Of a DNA stretch of 64,000 bases, positions 24,766 to 34,390 are shown piece by piece. The translations under genes were made by a program, and so were the position numbers. Positions within the stretch are counted from its first letter, which is position 1; the number at the start of each line of letters is the position of its first letter. The notes beneath the pieces were generated by a model. The model did no database searches and was not told the origin of the DNA. It saw only the letters and a list, made by a program, of their open reading frames with translations. The stretch covers positions 2,969,001-3,033,000 of the forward strand of contig NZ_CP107716.1 of the NCBI RefSeq assembly GCF_025854335.1, read 5' to 3'. Source of the stretch: Pelagibacterium flavum (GTDB lineage Bacteria > Pseudomonadota > Alphaproteobacteria > Rhizobiales > Devosiaceae).

Positions 24766-25710
24766 TCAGATCGCACGCGGCTGGCGCGGCCTGCCGGGAT
24801 GGCAGTCCAGTTTCGTCCGGTCCCAATTGCCGAGACTCGCTGCCGCATCATAAGTGCTCTGCAAAAAGGCCAGCAGCGTTGCATCGGGATCGTCGGCCTT
24901 CCGCACCGCGTCATAGGGCAGAACGAACTCGCCCAGCGTGTCGTGGAAAAACGCCGCCTCGGGCCGGACCGCCGCCTTTGAAAACGCATCGGGCGTTGGG
25001 TAGGTGTAGGAATAAAACGCCGGATAATCGATCCCGCCACCGCCCGGCCAGAACCCGGCCGAGGAAACCTCATGGCTATAGGCCTCCCGCGTCACCTCAT
25101 CGGGCAAGGCGGGAATGCCGCCGGGGTGCAAGGGTGCGTCGCGTCCGGAAAACCGCGTCACCGCCATATCGAAGCTACCCCAGAACAGATGGACCGGGCT
25201 GACCTTGCCCAGAAAGCCAGTCCGGAAGGTCTCGAAAACCCGCGTGATCTGCACCAGAGCCCCGTGAAAGCGCCGCACTGCGTCGGCATCATAGGGGCGC
25301 TCGGCCACATCCTGAGCAAAAGGAATCGCGTCGGGAATTTCGTTGGGCCTGCCGTCAAACTCGGGGGTCGCACCAATTTCCCGCAGCAGCCCGGCGAACT
25401 TTTTGGCGAATCCCGCCACCGACATGGGCTCCAGATCAAACCGGGCACTCGTCCCGTCCGCCGCCATGCCGATCACCGCGTGATCGTGGAAATCGAAAAC
25501 GATCTCGGCCCCGCCGCCCGCGCCGTCGCTCACCATGCCCGTGGTCAGCCCGCGCGGCGTGACATAGAGCGTGGCGTGCCAGGAATGGTTGACCCATGGC
25601 GTGTGCGCCAGCCGGTATTTCCCGACGATCTGGGTAAAAAGATGGAGCGCCGCGCAGCTCTCTTTCCATGGGGTGAAGGGAATATCGGGCCAATTGGCGT
25701 TCACAGTCAT
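24766..25710 (-). CDS. DUF5996 family protein
   Basis: A 314-aa soluble protein from the ATG at 25710. Landmarks include WKESCAALHLFTQIVGKYRL, HATLYVTPRGLTTG, FWGSFDMAVTRFSGR and AFYSYTYPTPDAF, which fit DUF5996. Function unknown. Upstream of the GNAT-like gene in a two-gene unit. An orphan CtrA-type site lies about 180 bp upstream. Confidence 0.75.
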   Translation of the reverse strand: MTVNANWPDIPFTPWKESCAALHLFTQIVGKYRLAHTPWVNHSWHATLYVTPRGLTTGMVSDGAGGGAEIVFDFHDHAVIGMAADGTSARFDLEPMSVAGFAKKFAGLLREIGATPEFDGRPNEIPDAIPFAQDVAERPYDADAVRRFHGALVQITRVFETFRTGFLGKVSPVHLFWGSFDMAVTRFSGRDAPLHPGGIPALPDEVTREAYSHEVSSAGFWPGGGGIDYPAFYSYTYPTPDAFSKAAVRPEAAFFHDTLGEFVLPYDAVRKADDPDATLLAFLQSTYDAAASLGNWDRTKLDCHPGRPRQPRAI

Positions 25711-25888
25711 CGGGGTGCACCTTTTCCGTTTCAAAGAGCGATTTTGCGCAGGTTGGTTCGAGATCGGCAAGGGAGCGGCTGGAGCCGGTCTTGTGGAAAA
25801 CCTGCCGCCGCGCGGCCGTCCGCCGCCGTGATTTCCCCAGCCGAGAGCGCCCACGGCAATAAATCGAGACTCCTGCGACAATTTGCGC

Positions 25889-25903
25889 TTAACTTGTTGT
25901 TAA
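25889..25903. promoter_or_regulatory. CtrA box (TTAA-N7-TTAA)
   Basis: TTAA at 25889-25892 and TTAA at 25900-25903 with exactly seven bases between, the full CtrA consensus. It lies between the DUF5996 gene and the recombinase element, whose insertion may have separated it from its target. Confidence 0.6.
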
Positions 25904-25961
25904 GGGGACCAAATGGGTATGCCGGGCTGTTGCGAAGCGTGTTTCATTATGCACTCCATTG

Positions 25962-28034
25962 CTAAGTGTCTGTAAACATTGGAAGCGTGTTCGCGTCGAC
26001 GGTGCGACACGGGCGACCTTTCCGGGCTATCGCGGTTTTGATCGTCTCCGACGCCAGGTCTTCGGCACGGATTTGGTACGGCGCACCGCGCACTACCTGA
26101 ACAGCTGGGAGGGTGCCGGTCTTGATAAGGCGCCTGATCGCGTGGCGTGTAACGCCTAAAGCCTTGGCTGCCTCGGTCATGGTGAGCCATTCGCCATTTT
26201 TCTCAGCCGAACGGTAGGCATGGATGCCGCGAACCCGCCGAACCGACGAGACGCGGTGCGCCGTCCAAGTTTTTCCGTGGCCGGTGGGCAAACCCATCCG
26301 ATTGAGCGACGCGGCGATATGCTCGTCAGACCAACGACCTGCCATGCTTCTCATTACTGCCAACGCATCTTCAGCTGTCGCGCAACCGTGTTCCCCCGCT
26401 TGGGGTTTGTGAACACGCAGTTCTGAGTGTTGGCCGCCCCGCCAGTGGATCGTGAGGACGACGTCCCGCACCGCATCGTCAACATCGACGATGATGTCGG
26501 CGATCAAGGTCCGGAGCAACTGCTGACGGGCACGCATCGTCACATCAGGCGCATCCCATGCCGCGGAGAGGTTTTCGGCCAAGTTGGCAAAAGCGCTTGG
26601 ATCAACCTCGATGGTTGATGGGCTTCCGGGCGGTTGGCGTACTTCCAGATCCCGCACCCGGCGTAGCGCTACTTCCCAGTTTTTCTCCAGCTGGGCGGCA
26701 ATCAGTCGATTGTCTGGATCACAGGCGGCATAGCGGCGCTCGGCGAGATTGGCCTCGTAACGGGCCTGCTGAAGTTCCAGATCGCGGATCTGGCGCTGAT
26801 TATCTTGTCGTTCCCGGTGCATCCGCTCAGCCTCGAACGCGGCCTCGATCGCCAAGGGTTCTACCGCGCGCAGCAGCTCACGCGCAACAGCCGCGTCCAC
26901 CCGAGGGCCTCCAAAGGTCATGCATCGGGGCAAGCCCATCATCAGGTTCGGCTTGTCGCAGCGATAGACGGGTCGGCTCTGCGGATTGCCGGTATAGGTG
27001 ACCGACAGTCGCCGCCCGCACCGGGCACACGTCATCATGCCCGAAAGTAACGCCCGGCCGCCTCGGCCCGATTTCACACCACCGGCGCGACCGTAGTTGT
27101 TGAGGGCCAATTGCTGCTGGTTTCGCTCGTACTCGTCCCAGCTGATATAGCCTTCGTGGTGGTCTTTGATGAATACCTCCCACGTCCCGACCGGTTTGCT
27201 GTGGCCATAGCTCCGCCGCGCGCGCCCATCGACGATGGAGGTTCGTTTCTCGCTTTTCCCGTAAACATAAACTCCAGCGTAAAACGGGTTTTTGAGCACG
27301 GAGATCACGTTGCGATAGCGGATCGGCAGCCAGGTGAAGCTGGTCATGCGCCCTTCATCCGAAGGTCGAGGAAAGTGGATTTGATCGGCCGTCATCGATA
27401 ACAACACTTGGCGCGCGCTGCCAAGTTCGCCGAAGCGGGTAAAGATGAGCCGGATCACCTCCTGCAAGCGCAGATCAGGGTCGAGCCCGAGACCCGCTTC
27501 ACGGTGCCAGATGTAGCCGAACGGGACTGACAAGCGCAGTTCGCCACGGCGCGCCTTCGACCTGACAGCATCGTGCATTCGCGTTCTGAGCACGCCGAGC
27601 TCGAATTCGCTGATGCTGCCTTTCATGCCCAGGAGCAGGCGATCATTGGGTTGGCAAGGATTATAAACGCCGTCGTGATCGATGACACGGGCCTCGACGA
27701 GGCCGCAGAGCTCCAGAAGATGGTGCCAGTCACGGCCATTTCGCGCGAGCCGTGATGCATCCTGACACAAAACAGCGCCCACATTGCCCGCACACAGCCA
27801 TGCGACCAGCCGATCAAAGCCGGGGCGCGCCACTGTTCCGCTCGCGGATCGCCCGAGATCGTCGTCGATCACCTCCACATCCATGAACCCGTGCTCGCGG
27901 GCAATGTCGACGAGGTCGTACTGCCGCCGCTGGCTCTCCAGATTGGTCATGACCTGGGACTGCGATGATTGACGCACATAGACAACTGCCTTGCGCTTCA
28001 GGAGTTGGGTGGGGATCAGATCAATTCCGTTCAT
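25962..28034 (-). CDS. Large serine recombinase with zinc ribbon and C-terminal excisionase-like HTH
   Basis: A 690-aa recombinase. The catalytic Ser is Ser23 in YVRQSSQSQ, with a resolvase domain to about 150 (RLARNGRDWHHLL). A recombinase domain follows (about 170-300), then a zinc ribbon (MTCARCGRRLSVTY ... YRC, about 330-370), a coiled coil (about 395-460), and a MerR/Xis-like helix-turn-helix near the end (TMTEAAKALGVTRHAIRRLIKTG). It should cut and rejoin DNA to move the element. Its start overlaps the 59-aa gene by 14 bp. Codon use is less GC-biased than in neighbours. Confidence 0.9.
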   Translation of the reverse strand: MNGIDLIPTQLLKRKAVVYVRQSSQSQVMTNLESQRRQYDLVDIAREHGFMDVEVIDDDLGRSASGTVARPGFDRLVAWLCAGNVGAVLCQDASRLARNGRDWHHLLELCGLVEARVIDHDGVYNPCQPNDRLLLGMKGSISEFELGVLRTRMHDAVRSKARRGELRLSVPFGYIWHREAGLGLDPDLRLQEVIRLIFTRFGELGSARQVLLSMTADQIHFPRPSDEGRMTSFTWLPIRYRNVISVLKNPFYAGVYVYGKSEKRTSIVDGRARRSYGHSKPVGTWEVFIKDHHEGYISWDEYERNQQQLALNNYGRAGGVKSGRGGRALLSGMMTCARCGRRLSVTYTGNPQSRPVYRCDKPNLMMGLPRCMTFGGPRVDAAVARELLRAVEPLAIEAAFEAERMHRERQDNQRQIRDLELQQARYEANLAERRYAACDPDNRLIAAQLEKNWEVALRRVRDLEVRQPPGSPSTIEVDPSAFANLAENLSAAWDAPDVTMRARQQLLRTLIADIIVDVDDAVRDVVLTIHWRGGQHSELRVHKPQAGEHGCATAEDALAVMRSMAGRWSDEHIAASLNRMGLPTGHGKTWTAHRVSSVRRVRGIHAYRSAEKNGEWLTMTEAAKALGVTRHAIRRLIKTGTLPAVQVVRGAPYQIRAEDLASETIKTAIARKGRPCRTVDANTLPMFTDT

Positions 28035-28200
28035 CGCCGAGCTCCTCGACGATCAGACCGGCGGCCTGCATCAGAAGGTGGGCGAGTGCCCTCGTGGCCT
28101 CCGCTTGCTCCACCTCCTTCATCGCGTCCACCTTGCGGGGTTCGAACACTAGGCTCATCTGCCTGCCCGAGGTCGGCACAGGCGCGTCGTGCTGTTTCAT
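28021..28200 (-). CDS. Small accessory protein of the recombinase element
   Basis: A 59-aa protein from the ATG at 28200, behind a perfect ribosome site (GGGAGGAAGTCG). It begins MKQHDAPVPTSGRQMSLVFE and continues as a helix (EQAEATRALAHLLMQAAGLI). It overlaps both neighbours. Comparable small genes accompany related recombinases; a role in regulating or directing recombination is inferred. Confidence 0.7.
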   Translation of the reverse strand: MKQHDAPVPTSGRQMSLVFEPRKVDAMKEVEQAEATRALAHLLMQAAGLIVEELGDERN

Positions 28201-28564
28201 CGACTTCCTCCCTTGCGATTCCATTTTCGCCCAGGGAGTGTGTGGGAACAGAAGTCGGCGTGACCAGTCTCTTGAGATCTGACAGTGCCGCAAGATCAAC
28301 CTGCGGCCCGCCAATTCTCATCTCGGCACAGATCAGGGGGTCCACCATCCAGCCAGGAATCGAGATGATGGTGCCAGAGGGACCGTCAACTCTCAGAAAC
28401 TGTCCCGTGGCCCGCTGCTGAACCTGCCGAACGGTTACCTTCTGTCCGAAATAGGGATGCCAGCGATAGTGAATTTGCCGCTCTTCCCCGACATGGGCAG
28501 AATGAACGGGCGATGGCGGATAATAGAAAACCAGATGGCGCCCGATTGTGGCGCAAAGCCCCCT
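28031..28564 (-). pseudogene. DUF5372/Y4bD-like gene lacking a start codon
   Basis: An open frame reads RHLVFYYPPSPVHSAHVGEE, HYRWHPYFGQKVTVRQVQQR and GQFLRVDGPSG, matching Y4bD/DUF5372-type proteins. An in-frame TGA lies at 28565-28567, and no ATG, GTG or TTG occurs before Met at 28348, which is already past the conserved core. The first gene of the element therefore appears 5'-truncated or mutated. Its end overlaps the 59-aa gene in another frame. Confidence 0.6.
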
Positions 28565-28607
28565 TCATCCGATCCGTACTTGTGCTGGCGAGTTGAGGGG
28601 AAAATGG

Positions 28608-29039
28608 ATGTCGGACATCTATATAGTGGGCTTCGACGGGACCGAAGCTTCGGGGCGCGCCGCTGATCTTGCGGCCAGCCACGCCAGAACATCGGGCGCC
28701 ACGCTGCATCTGGTGTTGGTACTCGAATGGTCGCCCTACAGTTTTCTAAGTCAGGAAGAGCTGGCCGAACGCCACAAGCGCCGCGAGGAAGAACTGGTTC
28801 GCGCCGCAAGGGTCGTCGAGCCGGTCGCCGCGAAATACAGCGCCATGGGCATCACCACCACCCATGAGGTGCGATATGGCCACGCCGGCGAGATCATTTC
28901 AGACATCGCCAAAGCGTCGGGCGCCAGGCAGATCTTTGTGGGCCGGCAGGGCTCGCGCAAGCTCACCGATCGCCTCCTTGGCGGGCTGACCATGGCGCTC
29001 GTCCAGATCGCCACGGTTCCGGTCACCGTGGTTCCGTAA
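28608..29039 (+). CDS. Universal stress protein (UspA family)
   Basis: A 143-aa Usp from the ATG at 28608 (GAGGGG 7 nt before). It has the N-terminal IYIVGFDGTEASGRAADLA and the ATP-binding loop G-x2-G-x9-G (VGRQGSRKLTDRLLGG) followed by TVPVTVV. Cytoplasmic stress and survival factor. It lies right beside the recombinase element, so its promoter region may have been altered by the insertion. Confidence 0.9.
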   Translation: MSDIYIVGFDGTEASGRAADLAASHARTSGATLHLVLVLEWSPYSFLSQEELAERHKRREEELVRAARVVEPVAAKYSAMGITTTHEVRYGHAGEIISDIAKASGARQIFVGRQGSRKLTDRLLGGLTMALVQIATVPVTVVP

Positions 29040-29117
29040 GGCGTCGCACCAATCAAAAACTTCGCCCGCGTCCGACGGCAAAACGGGCCGGAGCGAAGGT
29101 TCAAGGGGATATCAAAA

Positions 29118-30695
29118 ATGAGAAAACTGTTTTTGGCACTGGCGCTGCTGCTGCCATTGTTCGCCCTCCCCGCCTTCGGGCAGGAGGCAACCGAGGAAGC
29201 CGCCGAATCCGCGGCCGTGGCGCAGGAGACCATCGAGGAGACCACCCGAACCATCGACATGATGGTCAACGACGCCATTTCACCCATCTCCAACGCTGTC
29301 GTCAGCGTCATCTTTTACGCCGTGCCCATCGCAGGCGTGGACCTCCCCCTCATCGTGGGCTGGCTGGTTCTGGCCGCGACCGTATTCACCCTCTATTTCG
29401 GCTTCATCCAGTTCCGGGTGTTCGGCCACGCCATCGCACTGGTGCGGGGCGATTATGCCGATCCCAATGATGCGGGTGAGGTCTCTCACTTCCAGGCTCT
29501 GGCCACGGCTCTGTCGGGAACGGTCGGCCTGGGCAATATCGCCGGGGTTGGCGTCGCCGTCGCCGTCGGGGGTCCGGGGGCGACATTCTGGATGATTTTG
29601 GCCGGTCTATTGGGCATGGCGTCCAAGTTCACCGAGTGTACATTGGGCGTCAAATACCGCAATGAGCTGCCCGACGGGCGTGTCTCGGGCGGTCCGATGT
29701 ACTATTTGTCCAAGGGCCTCGCCGAGCGCGGCATGACCGGATTGGGCAAATTCTTCGCCGTATTCTTCGCCATCTGCTGCATCGGCGGGGCGCTTGGCGG
29801 GGGCAACATGTTCCAGGCCAACCAGTCCTTCCAGCAACTCGTCAACGTCACGGGCGGCAACGGAAACAGCCCGCTCGCCGGCTTCGGCTGGCTGTTCGGA
29901 TTGGTCATGGCGCTCATCGTCGGCGCGGTAATCATCGGCGGCATCAAGTCGATCGCCAAGGTCACCGAAAAGATCGTGCCCTTCATGGGCATCCTCTATG
30001 TCGGCACCGCGCTCGTCATCATCCTGATGAACATCGGTTCCATCGGCTGGGCCTTCTCCCAGATCATCGGCGGAGCGTTCTCGCCCGAAGGCGTCGCGGG
30101 CGGTGCCATCGGCGCGCTGATCCAGGGCTTCAGGCGCGCTGCGTTTTCCAACGAGGCCGGCATCGGCTCGGCGGCCATCGCACACTCGGCGGTGCGCACC
30201 AAGGAGCCTGCAACCGAAGGCATCGTCTCGCTGCTCGAACCGTTCATCGATACGGTGGTGATCTGCACCATGACCGCGTTGGTCATCATCTTCACCGGCT
30301 CGCTCAGCACCGGGCTTACGGGTGTTGAGCTGACCTCGGCCGCCTTCGGCGCGCAGTTCAGCTTCTTTCCCTATATCCTTGCGCTGGCCGTGCTGTTGTT
30401 CGCGTTTTCGACAATGCTCAGCTGGTCCTATTACGGGCTCAAATCGTGGACCTATCTGTTCGGCGAGGGCAAGAAAAAGGAAAATGTCTTCAAGATCATC
30501 TTCTGCGTCTTCGTGATCATCGGCGCCTCGATGAGCCTGGGTCCCGTCATCGACTTTTCGGACTCGATGATCTTTGCGATGGCGCTGCCCAACATCATCG
30601 GGCTGTACCTCTTGATGCCGGTCGTCAAACGCGAGGTGAACCAGTATTTCGCCAAGATAAAGTCGGGTGAGATCCGCAAGATGAAGGGGCATTAG
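29118..30695 (+). CDS. Alanine/glycine:cation symporter (AGCS family)
   Basis: A 525-aa sodium-coupled amino acid importer. An N-terminal signal-like helix and an acidic stretch (residues 22-50) precede about ten membrane helices. Family motifs are [33 protein letters not shown] and [21 protein letters not shown] terminator follows. The start follows AAGGGGAT. Alanine or glycine is the usual substrate. Confidence 0.92.
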   Translation: MRKLFLALALLLPLFALPAFGQEATEEAAESAAVAQETIEETTRTIDMMVNDAISPISNAVVSVIFYAVPIAGVDLPLIVGWLVLAATVFTLYFGFIQFRVFGHAIALVRGDYADPNDAGEVSHFQALATALSGTVGLGNIAGVGVAVAVGGPGATFWMILAGLLGMASKFTECTLGVKYRNELPDGRVSGGPMYYLSKGLAERGMTGLGKFFAVFFAICCIGGALGGGNMFQANQSFQQLVNVTGGNGNSPLAGFGWLFGLVMALIVGAVIIGGIKSIAKVTEKIVPFMGILYVGTALVIILMNIGSIGWAFSQIIGGAFSPEGVAGGAIGALIQGFRRAAFSNEAGIGSAAIAHSAVRTKEPATEGIVSLLEPFIDTVVICTMTALVIIFTGSLSTGLTGVELTSAAFGAQFSFFPYILALAVLLFAFSTMLSWSYYGLKSWTYLFGEGKKKENVFKIIFCVFVIIGASMSLGPVIDFSDSMIFAMALPNIIGLYLLMPVVKREVNQYFAKIKSGEIRKMKGH

Positions 30696-30730
30696 AGCGA
30701 GGGGCGCTGGCCCCGTACCCATACTGGCGA

Positions 30731-30753
30731 GGGGCGGGAACTCCCGCCCCTTT
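30731..30753 (+). terminator. Rho-independent terminator after the AGCS symporter
   Basis: GGGGCGGGA and TCCCGCCCC (9 bp) around AC, then TTT. Confidence 0.85.
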
Positions 30754-30950
30754 CCGCCGCTCCTTGTAATAGCCGCTTTCAATCGCCATATAGTTAAATA
30801 CGCTGTGTCGCTCATCGGAGCGCAGTTCTGTCCGGCGTTGTCTCTTTTCGATCAGAAATGGATTTGATTGGTTTTCCTGAGACAGGAAACGCAGTCGCTG
30901 TACTCCAGGCTTCCGACAGCTGGCGGCAGCGATCTGGAGAGGTATGCCTG

Positions 30951-31862
30951 ATGATCGCCTATTTTGTGCTCGTTCACCGTTATCCCGCGCAGTTCAAGCG
31001 TCTCTTCAAGGCGATTTACCTGACGGGGAACCAATATGTTGTCCATGTGGACAAAACCTCGGGCGCCGAACTGGCGAACGACATTTCGGCCTTCCTCGAG
31101 CCCTACCAGGGCGTTGAACTCCTGGAGCCGCAGGATGCGCTTTGGGGCGGGTACAGCCTCGTCGAAGCGGAGCTGCGTGGCATGGCCCGACTGCTCGAAA
31201 TGGATAGCGGCTGGACCCACTACATCAATCTGTCAGGGCAGGATTTTCCGCTCAAGAGCCAGAAATATATCCGCGAATTCTTCGCCGCAAACCCCGGCAA
31301 GCAGTTTATTTGCGCGCTCGATCAGCGCAAGGAACGTCCCGACACCCTGAACCGGATCAGCCACCTGTTCGTCGAAGAGCGAGGAAAGATGACCGCAACC
31401 GGCGTTGCACGTCCCTTCCTCTCAAGCGACACGCCCTTTATCGGGACACAGTGGAAAGCGGTCACCCGCAGCTTTTGCGAGTTTGTCTGTCATGATCCCC
31501 GGGCTGACCGGTTCAAGACATTCTATCGCAACAGCTTCATTGCGGATGAGGCGTTCTTCCAGACCGTGATCATGAACAGCGGAGATCAGGGCATCGTTAT
31601 GAACGACGATTTGCGCATGATCGATTGGGTTCCGGATGGCGATATCAAATTGCGCCCCCGCAATTACGGGGAGAAAGATCTCGACCAGCTTCGACGGAGC
31701 CCCGACCTTTTCGCACGCAAATTCGATGCAGAGGACGACACCGGGATCCTTTCCCTGCTCGAACGCCACCTGCAGTCACCAGCGGCCAATACCTACAGCG
31801 TCCCAAGCCATCAGCCAAAGGCACCTTCCTATGCCAACGCCCTGGACGTCGCCTTCGTTTGA
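30951..31862 (+). CDS. GT14 (core-2/I-branching) beta-glycosyltransferase
   Basis: A 303-aa protein from the ATG at 30951 (GAGAGG upstream). The pattern YFVLVHRYPAQFKRLFKAIY, VVHVDKTSGAE, LWGGYSLVEAELRGMARLLE and HYINLSGQDFPLK is typical of bacterial core-2/I-branching enzymes. It has no membrane helix. These transfer sugars such as xylose or GlcNAc to polysaccharides or proteins. Single gene; the acceptor is unknown. Less GC-biased codons suggest possible transfer. Confidence 0.85.
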   Translation: MIAYFVLVHRYPAQFKRLFKAIYLTGNQYVVHVDKTSGAELANDISAFLEPYQGVELLEPQDALWGGYSLVEAELRGMARLLEMDSGWTHYINLSGQDFPLKSQKYIREFFAANPGKQFICALDQRKERPDTLNRISHLFVEERGKMTATGVARPFLSSDTPFIGTQWKAVTRSFCEFVCHDPRADRFKTFYRNSFIADEAFFQTVIMNSGDQGIVMNDDLRMIDWVPDGDIKLRPRNYGEKDLDQLRRSPDLFARKFDAEDDTGILSLLERHLQSPAANTYSVPSHQPKAPSYANALDVAFV

Positions 31863-31985
31863 TCGGCCCAATTGTGACGATCAAATGCACCGGAAATCAT
31901 TGACCATCTGATTCCCGGCGGCCGCTTCTGCCATGAAGCCGAACCTGAGGGCGGAAACACAGTTCCGCCCCTTCAACCGGCGCGT

Positions 31986-32369
31986 TCAAGCACTGTTCAA
32001 GTGCAAGATGTTGCCGTCGGGATCCTTGAACCAGACCATCTTGAAGTCGCCCGAGCTGTGGATGCCGTTCTCGAAATCGAGGCCCATGTCGGGATAGTGC
32101 TCGAAGGTGACGCCCTTGCCGCGCAGGCTTTCTACAATCCCCTCAATATCCCCTCCGCAATCGAAGACCACGGCGTTGGCCTTGTTGGTGCCGGCAAAGT
32201 CGGAGGGATAGACGAGCAGACGGGTACTGCCCGTCTTGTACACCAGCACGCCGCCCATCCCGTCCTCCTCCAGTTCGAGGCCGAGCGTTTCGCTGTAGAA
32301 TTTGCGCGCGCGCTCTATGTCGCCGACCGCGATGATGGCCGACGAAACCTTGTCCTTTAAATGCGCCAT
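31986..32369 (-). CDS. VOC-family (glyoxalase/bleomycin-resistance fold) protein
   Basis: A 127-aa protein from the ATG at 32369 (AGAGGAG upstream). It has two beta-alpha-beta-beta-beta units: AIIAVGDIERARKFYSETLGLEL and MVWFKDPDGNILHL. VOC members bind metals and include lyases, dioxygenases and resistance proteins; the substrate cannot be told. Confidence 0.88.
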   Translation of the reverse strand: MAHLKDKVSSAIIAVGDIERARKFYSETLGLELEEDGMGGVLVYKTGSTRLLVYPSDFAGTNKANAVVFDCGGDIEGIVESLRGKGVTFEHYPDMGLDFENGIHSSGDFKMVWFKDPDGNILHLNSA

Positions 32370-32438
32370 AATGGTTCTCCTCTCATGTTCCTCCTCAAGG
32401 ACGCGGCAGCCTATTCCGTTCCGACACGACAAAAAGAA

Positions 32439-32462
32439 AAAGGCGGGATCGCTCCCGCCTTT
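32439..32462 (-). terminator. Terminator of the PQQ dehydrogenase-cytochrome gene
   Basis: AAAGGCGGGA and TCCCGCCTTT (10 bp) around TCGC. On the minus strand it is followed by T-rich sequence, 30 nt past the stop of the dehydrogenase gene. Confidence 0.85.
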
Positions 32463-32491
32463 CCAGAACCTTGGGTTAGAGGCACCGCACA

Positions 32492-34390
32492 CTAGCGGGC
32501 CGCTTGAACGTCTTCGGTCGTCAGCACGCCGAAATCATTGCCCCACGAATTGCGGATATACGTCCCGATCTGGGCGATGTCTTCGTCGCTGAACTGGCTG
32601 CCGAAAGCGGGCATGTAGCCAAAGCCGTGGACGATGGTGTTGGCAACGAAGCTGGCGTCCGCCAGATTTTCGTTTCCGGCCAGCACCGCACCGGCTCCCC
32701 CCTGCCCGCCGGCGCCATGGCACATGGCGCAATTGGCGGCAAATTTGGGGGCGCCCAGATTGGCGACTTCGGTGACGTCAGACTCGCTGGTGATGGCACC
32801 GGCAGCCGCTTCGTCGCCCATTTCACCTTCGGCGGGCGCAGATTCGTTCCCGGTGTTGGGATCTTCCCATTCTGCCGGGCCCGCGGCCCCATCTGTGGCT
32901 GGCGCGGCGTCGTGGTCATTGCCTTCGACAAGGCCCAGACCGCCGCCTTCTTCACCATAGGTGAACATCAGGATCGAACCGGGATTGTGCAACACGGACG
33001 TGTTGAGCCCCTCGCCGAATTTCTGCGCGGCCGAGCCAAACGCGTCCGTTGCGATGAACACCGTCCTGCCGTCGGGCGAAACGATGACGTCGCGATAGCG
33101 GTTCTGGGTCGAAAGCCAGGCGGTCGGCAGGCCCTCAGCCTCCGTTCCATCTTCGCTCAGCGCCTGCACATAAAGCGTGCCGTGCTTGAGGGTCGGGATC
33201 AGCAGCGAATTGTCCCATTCGGCGATGCCGTTCTCGCCCGCGTCATAGTAACGGACAGAAGACGGAGCGATGGTGGGATCACAGATATAGCCGCAGATTT
33301 CCCCGATCGGATAATCGTTCTCAACCACCCAATAGGCCGCCAGCGGATCGACCATGTCGCCTTCAAAGTCGCTTTCTGCGAACTGCGGCACGCTTTCGGG
33401 CAGCGGGTCGGCGTTCTGGTCCACATCCTCGGGCGCTTCGCTCCAATTGATATAGGTGTAGGCCTGATCGTCGATATAGCCAGAAACATTGGGCCAGCCG
33501 TAATTGCCGCCGGGCTCGATGATGTTTAATTCGTCGCCGCTGGCAGGACCATGCTCGGTTTCATAGAGCGTACTATCGGGTCCGAAATCGATGCCCTGGG
33601 GATTGCGATGCCCATAGCTCAGGATGTGGCTTTTGACGCCTTCGATCTCGGGATTGTCCTCGGGAATCGAGCCGTCGAGGTTTAGCCGCAATATCTTGCC
33701 TGAATAGGTGTGCCAATCTTCGCTCTCGACCTCATCCTGGGTCGGCAGGGCCTGGGCCAGATTGGGCCGGCGCAGGTTGCGACCGAAATTGGCGCCCTGT
33801 TCGCCGATCGAATAATAGAGCTTGTCGTCAGGTCCAAATACGACGCGCCCAGCGTTGTGATCGTTCCACGCCGGCAGGCCCTCGATCAGGACCATCGGAT
33901 CGACGAGTTGCTGGAGGCTTTCGTCGTAGGTGAAGCGCACGATCTGGGCGGAGGGGTCGGGCTCTTCGGCCGTGCCGTTGTTTATCGTGTAGCCGATATA
34001 GACGTAGTCATTCCCCGTGCCCTCGAGCAGTTCGGGATGGAGCGCCATACCCAGCAGGCCCTCGTGCTGTGGCCCGGTATAAACGTCATCGAGCGTGAGG
34101 AGCAGCTGCTGGGCTCCCGTCGTCGGATCGACGCGGGTAACTTCACCGCTGGTGCGCTCGGTGACCCAGATCATGTCGTCCGGACCCCAGCGCAGCGCCC
34201 ACGGATTGGAAAGATCAGTGGTCAGTACGCGAGAGGAAAACAAAGAATTGTCGCCACTTTCGATTTCGACTGGCGTAATCTGTGCGGACACCATGCTCGT
34301 GGACAGCATGAGGGCAGCGGCAACCGCGCCTCCCATAAACGCCTTCGCAACCGGAGTCCTGCCTCCGCGTGCTGAATGTCGCGTAGCCAT
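32492..34390 (-). CDS. Soluble PQQ sugar dehydrogenase fused to cytochrome c
   Basis: A 632-aa periplasmic enzyme from the ATG at 34390, with a signal peptide ending near SAQ. Residues about 45-470 form the six-bladed GdhB/sorbosone-type propeller (WVTERTSGEVTRVDP, EGLLGMALHPE, SYGHRNPQGIDFG, EHGPASGDELN). After an acidic linker (about 475-535) comes a cytochrome c domain with CAMCH at 554-558 and the Met ligand in GYMPAFG. It should oxidise an aldose and pass electrons directly to its heme. PQQ genes are not in the window. Confidence 0.9.
   Translation of the reverse strand: MATRHSARGGRTPVAKAFMGGAVAAALMLSTSMVSAQITPVEIESGDNSLFSSRVLTTDLSNPWALRWGPDDMIWVTERTSGEVTRVDPTTGAQQLLLTLDDVYTGPQHEGLLGMALHPELLEGTGNDYVYIGYTINNGTAEEPDPSAQIVRFTYDESLQQLVDPMVLIEGLPAWNDHNAGRVVFGPDDKLYYSIGEQGANFGRNLRRPNLAQALPTQDEVESEDWHTYSGKILRLNLDGSIPEDNPEIEGVKSHILSYGHRNPQGIDFGPDSTLYETEHGPASGDELNIIEPGGNYGWPNVSGYIDDQAYTYINWSEAPEDVDQNADPLPESVPQFAESDFEGDMVDPLAAYWVVENDYPIGEICGYICDPTIAPSSVRYYDAGENGIAEWDNSLLIPTLKHGTLYVQALSEDGTEAEGLPTAWLSTQNRYRDVIVSPDGRTVFIATDAFGSAAQKFGEGLNTSVLHNPGSILMFTYGEEGGGLGLVEGNDHDAAPATDGAAGPAEWEDPNTGNESAPAEGEMGDEAAAGAITSESDVTEVANLGAPKFAANCAMCHGAGGQGGAGAVLAGNENLADASFVANTIVHGFGYMPAFGSQFSDEDIAQIGTYIRNSWGNDFGVLTTEDVQAAR

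Larger units (their letters stand above)
25962..28564 (-). mobile_element. Serine-recombinase insertion element (y4bA-y4bD-like, three genes)
   Basis: Three overlapping minus-strand genes: a DUF5372/Y4bD-like frame, a 59-aa protein and a 690-aa serine recombinase. The same gene set is remembered from repeated elements on Rhizobium plasmids (y4bA/y4pH, y4bD/y4pK). No convincing terminal repeats or target duplication were found, so the limits are only those of the genes. The first gene has no start codon, so the element may be cut short at its right end. Confidence 0.65.

Noticed and set aside
25905..28600. Imperfect terminal inverted repeats of the recombinase element (GGGCTGTTGCG near 25933 and GGGGCTTTGCG near 28550 on the other strand)
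   Set aside because: The match is short and interrupted, and no flanking target duplication was found.
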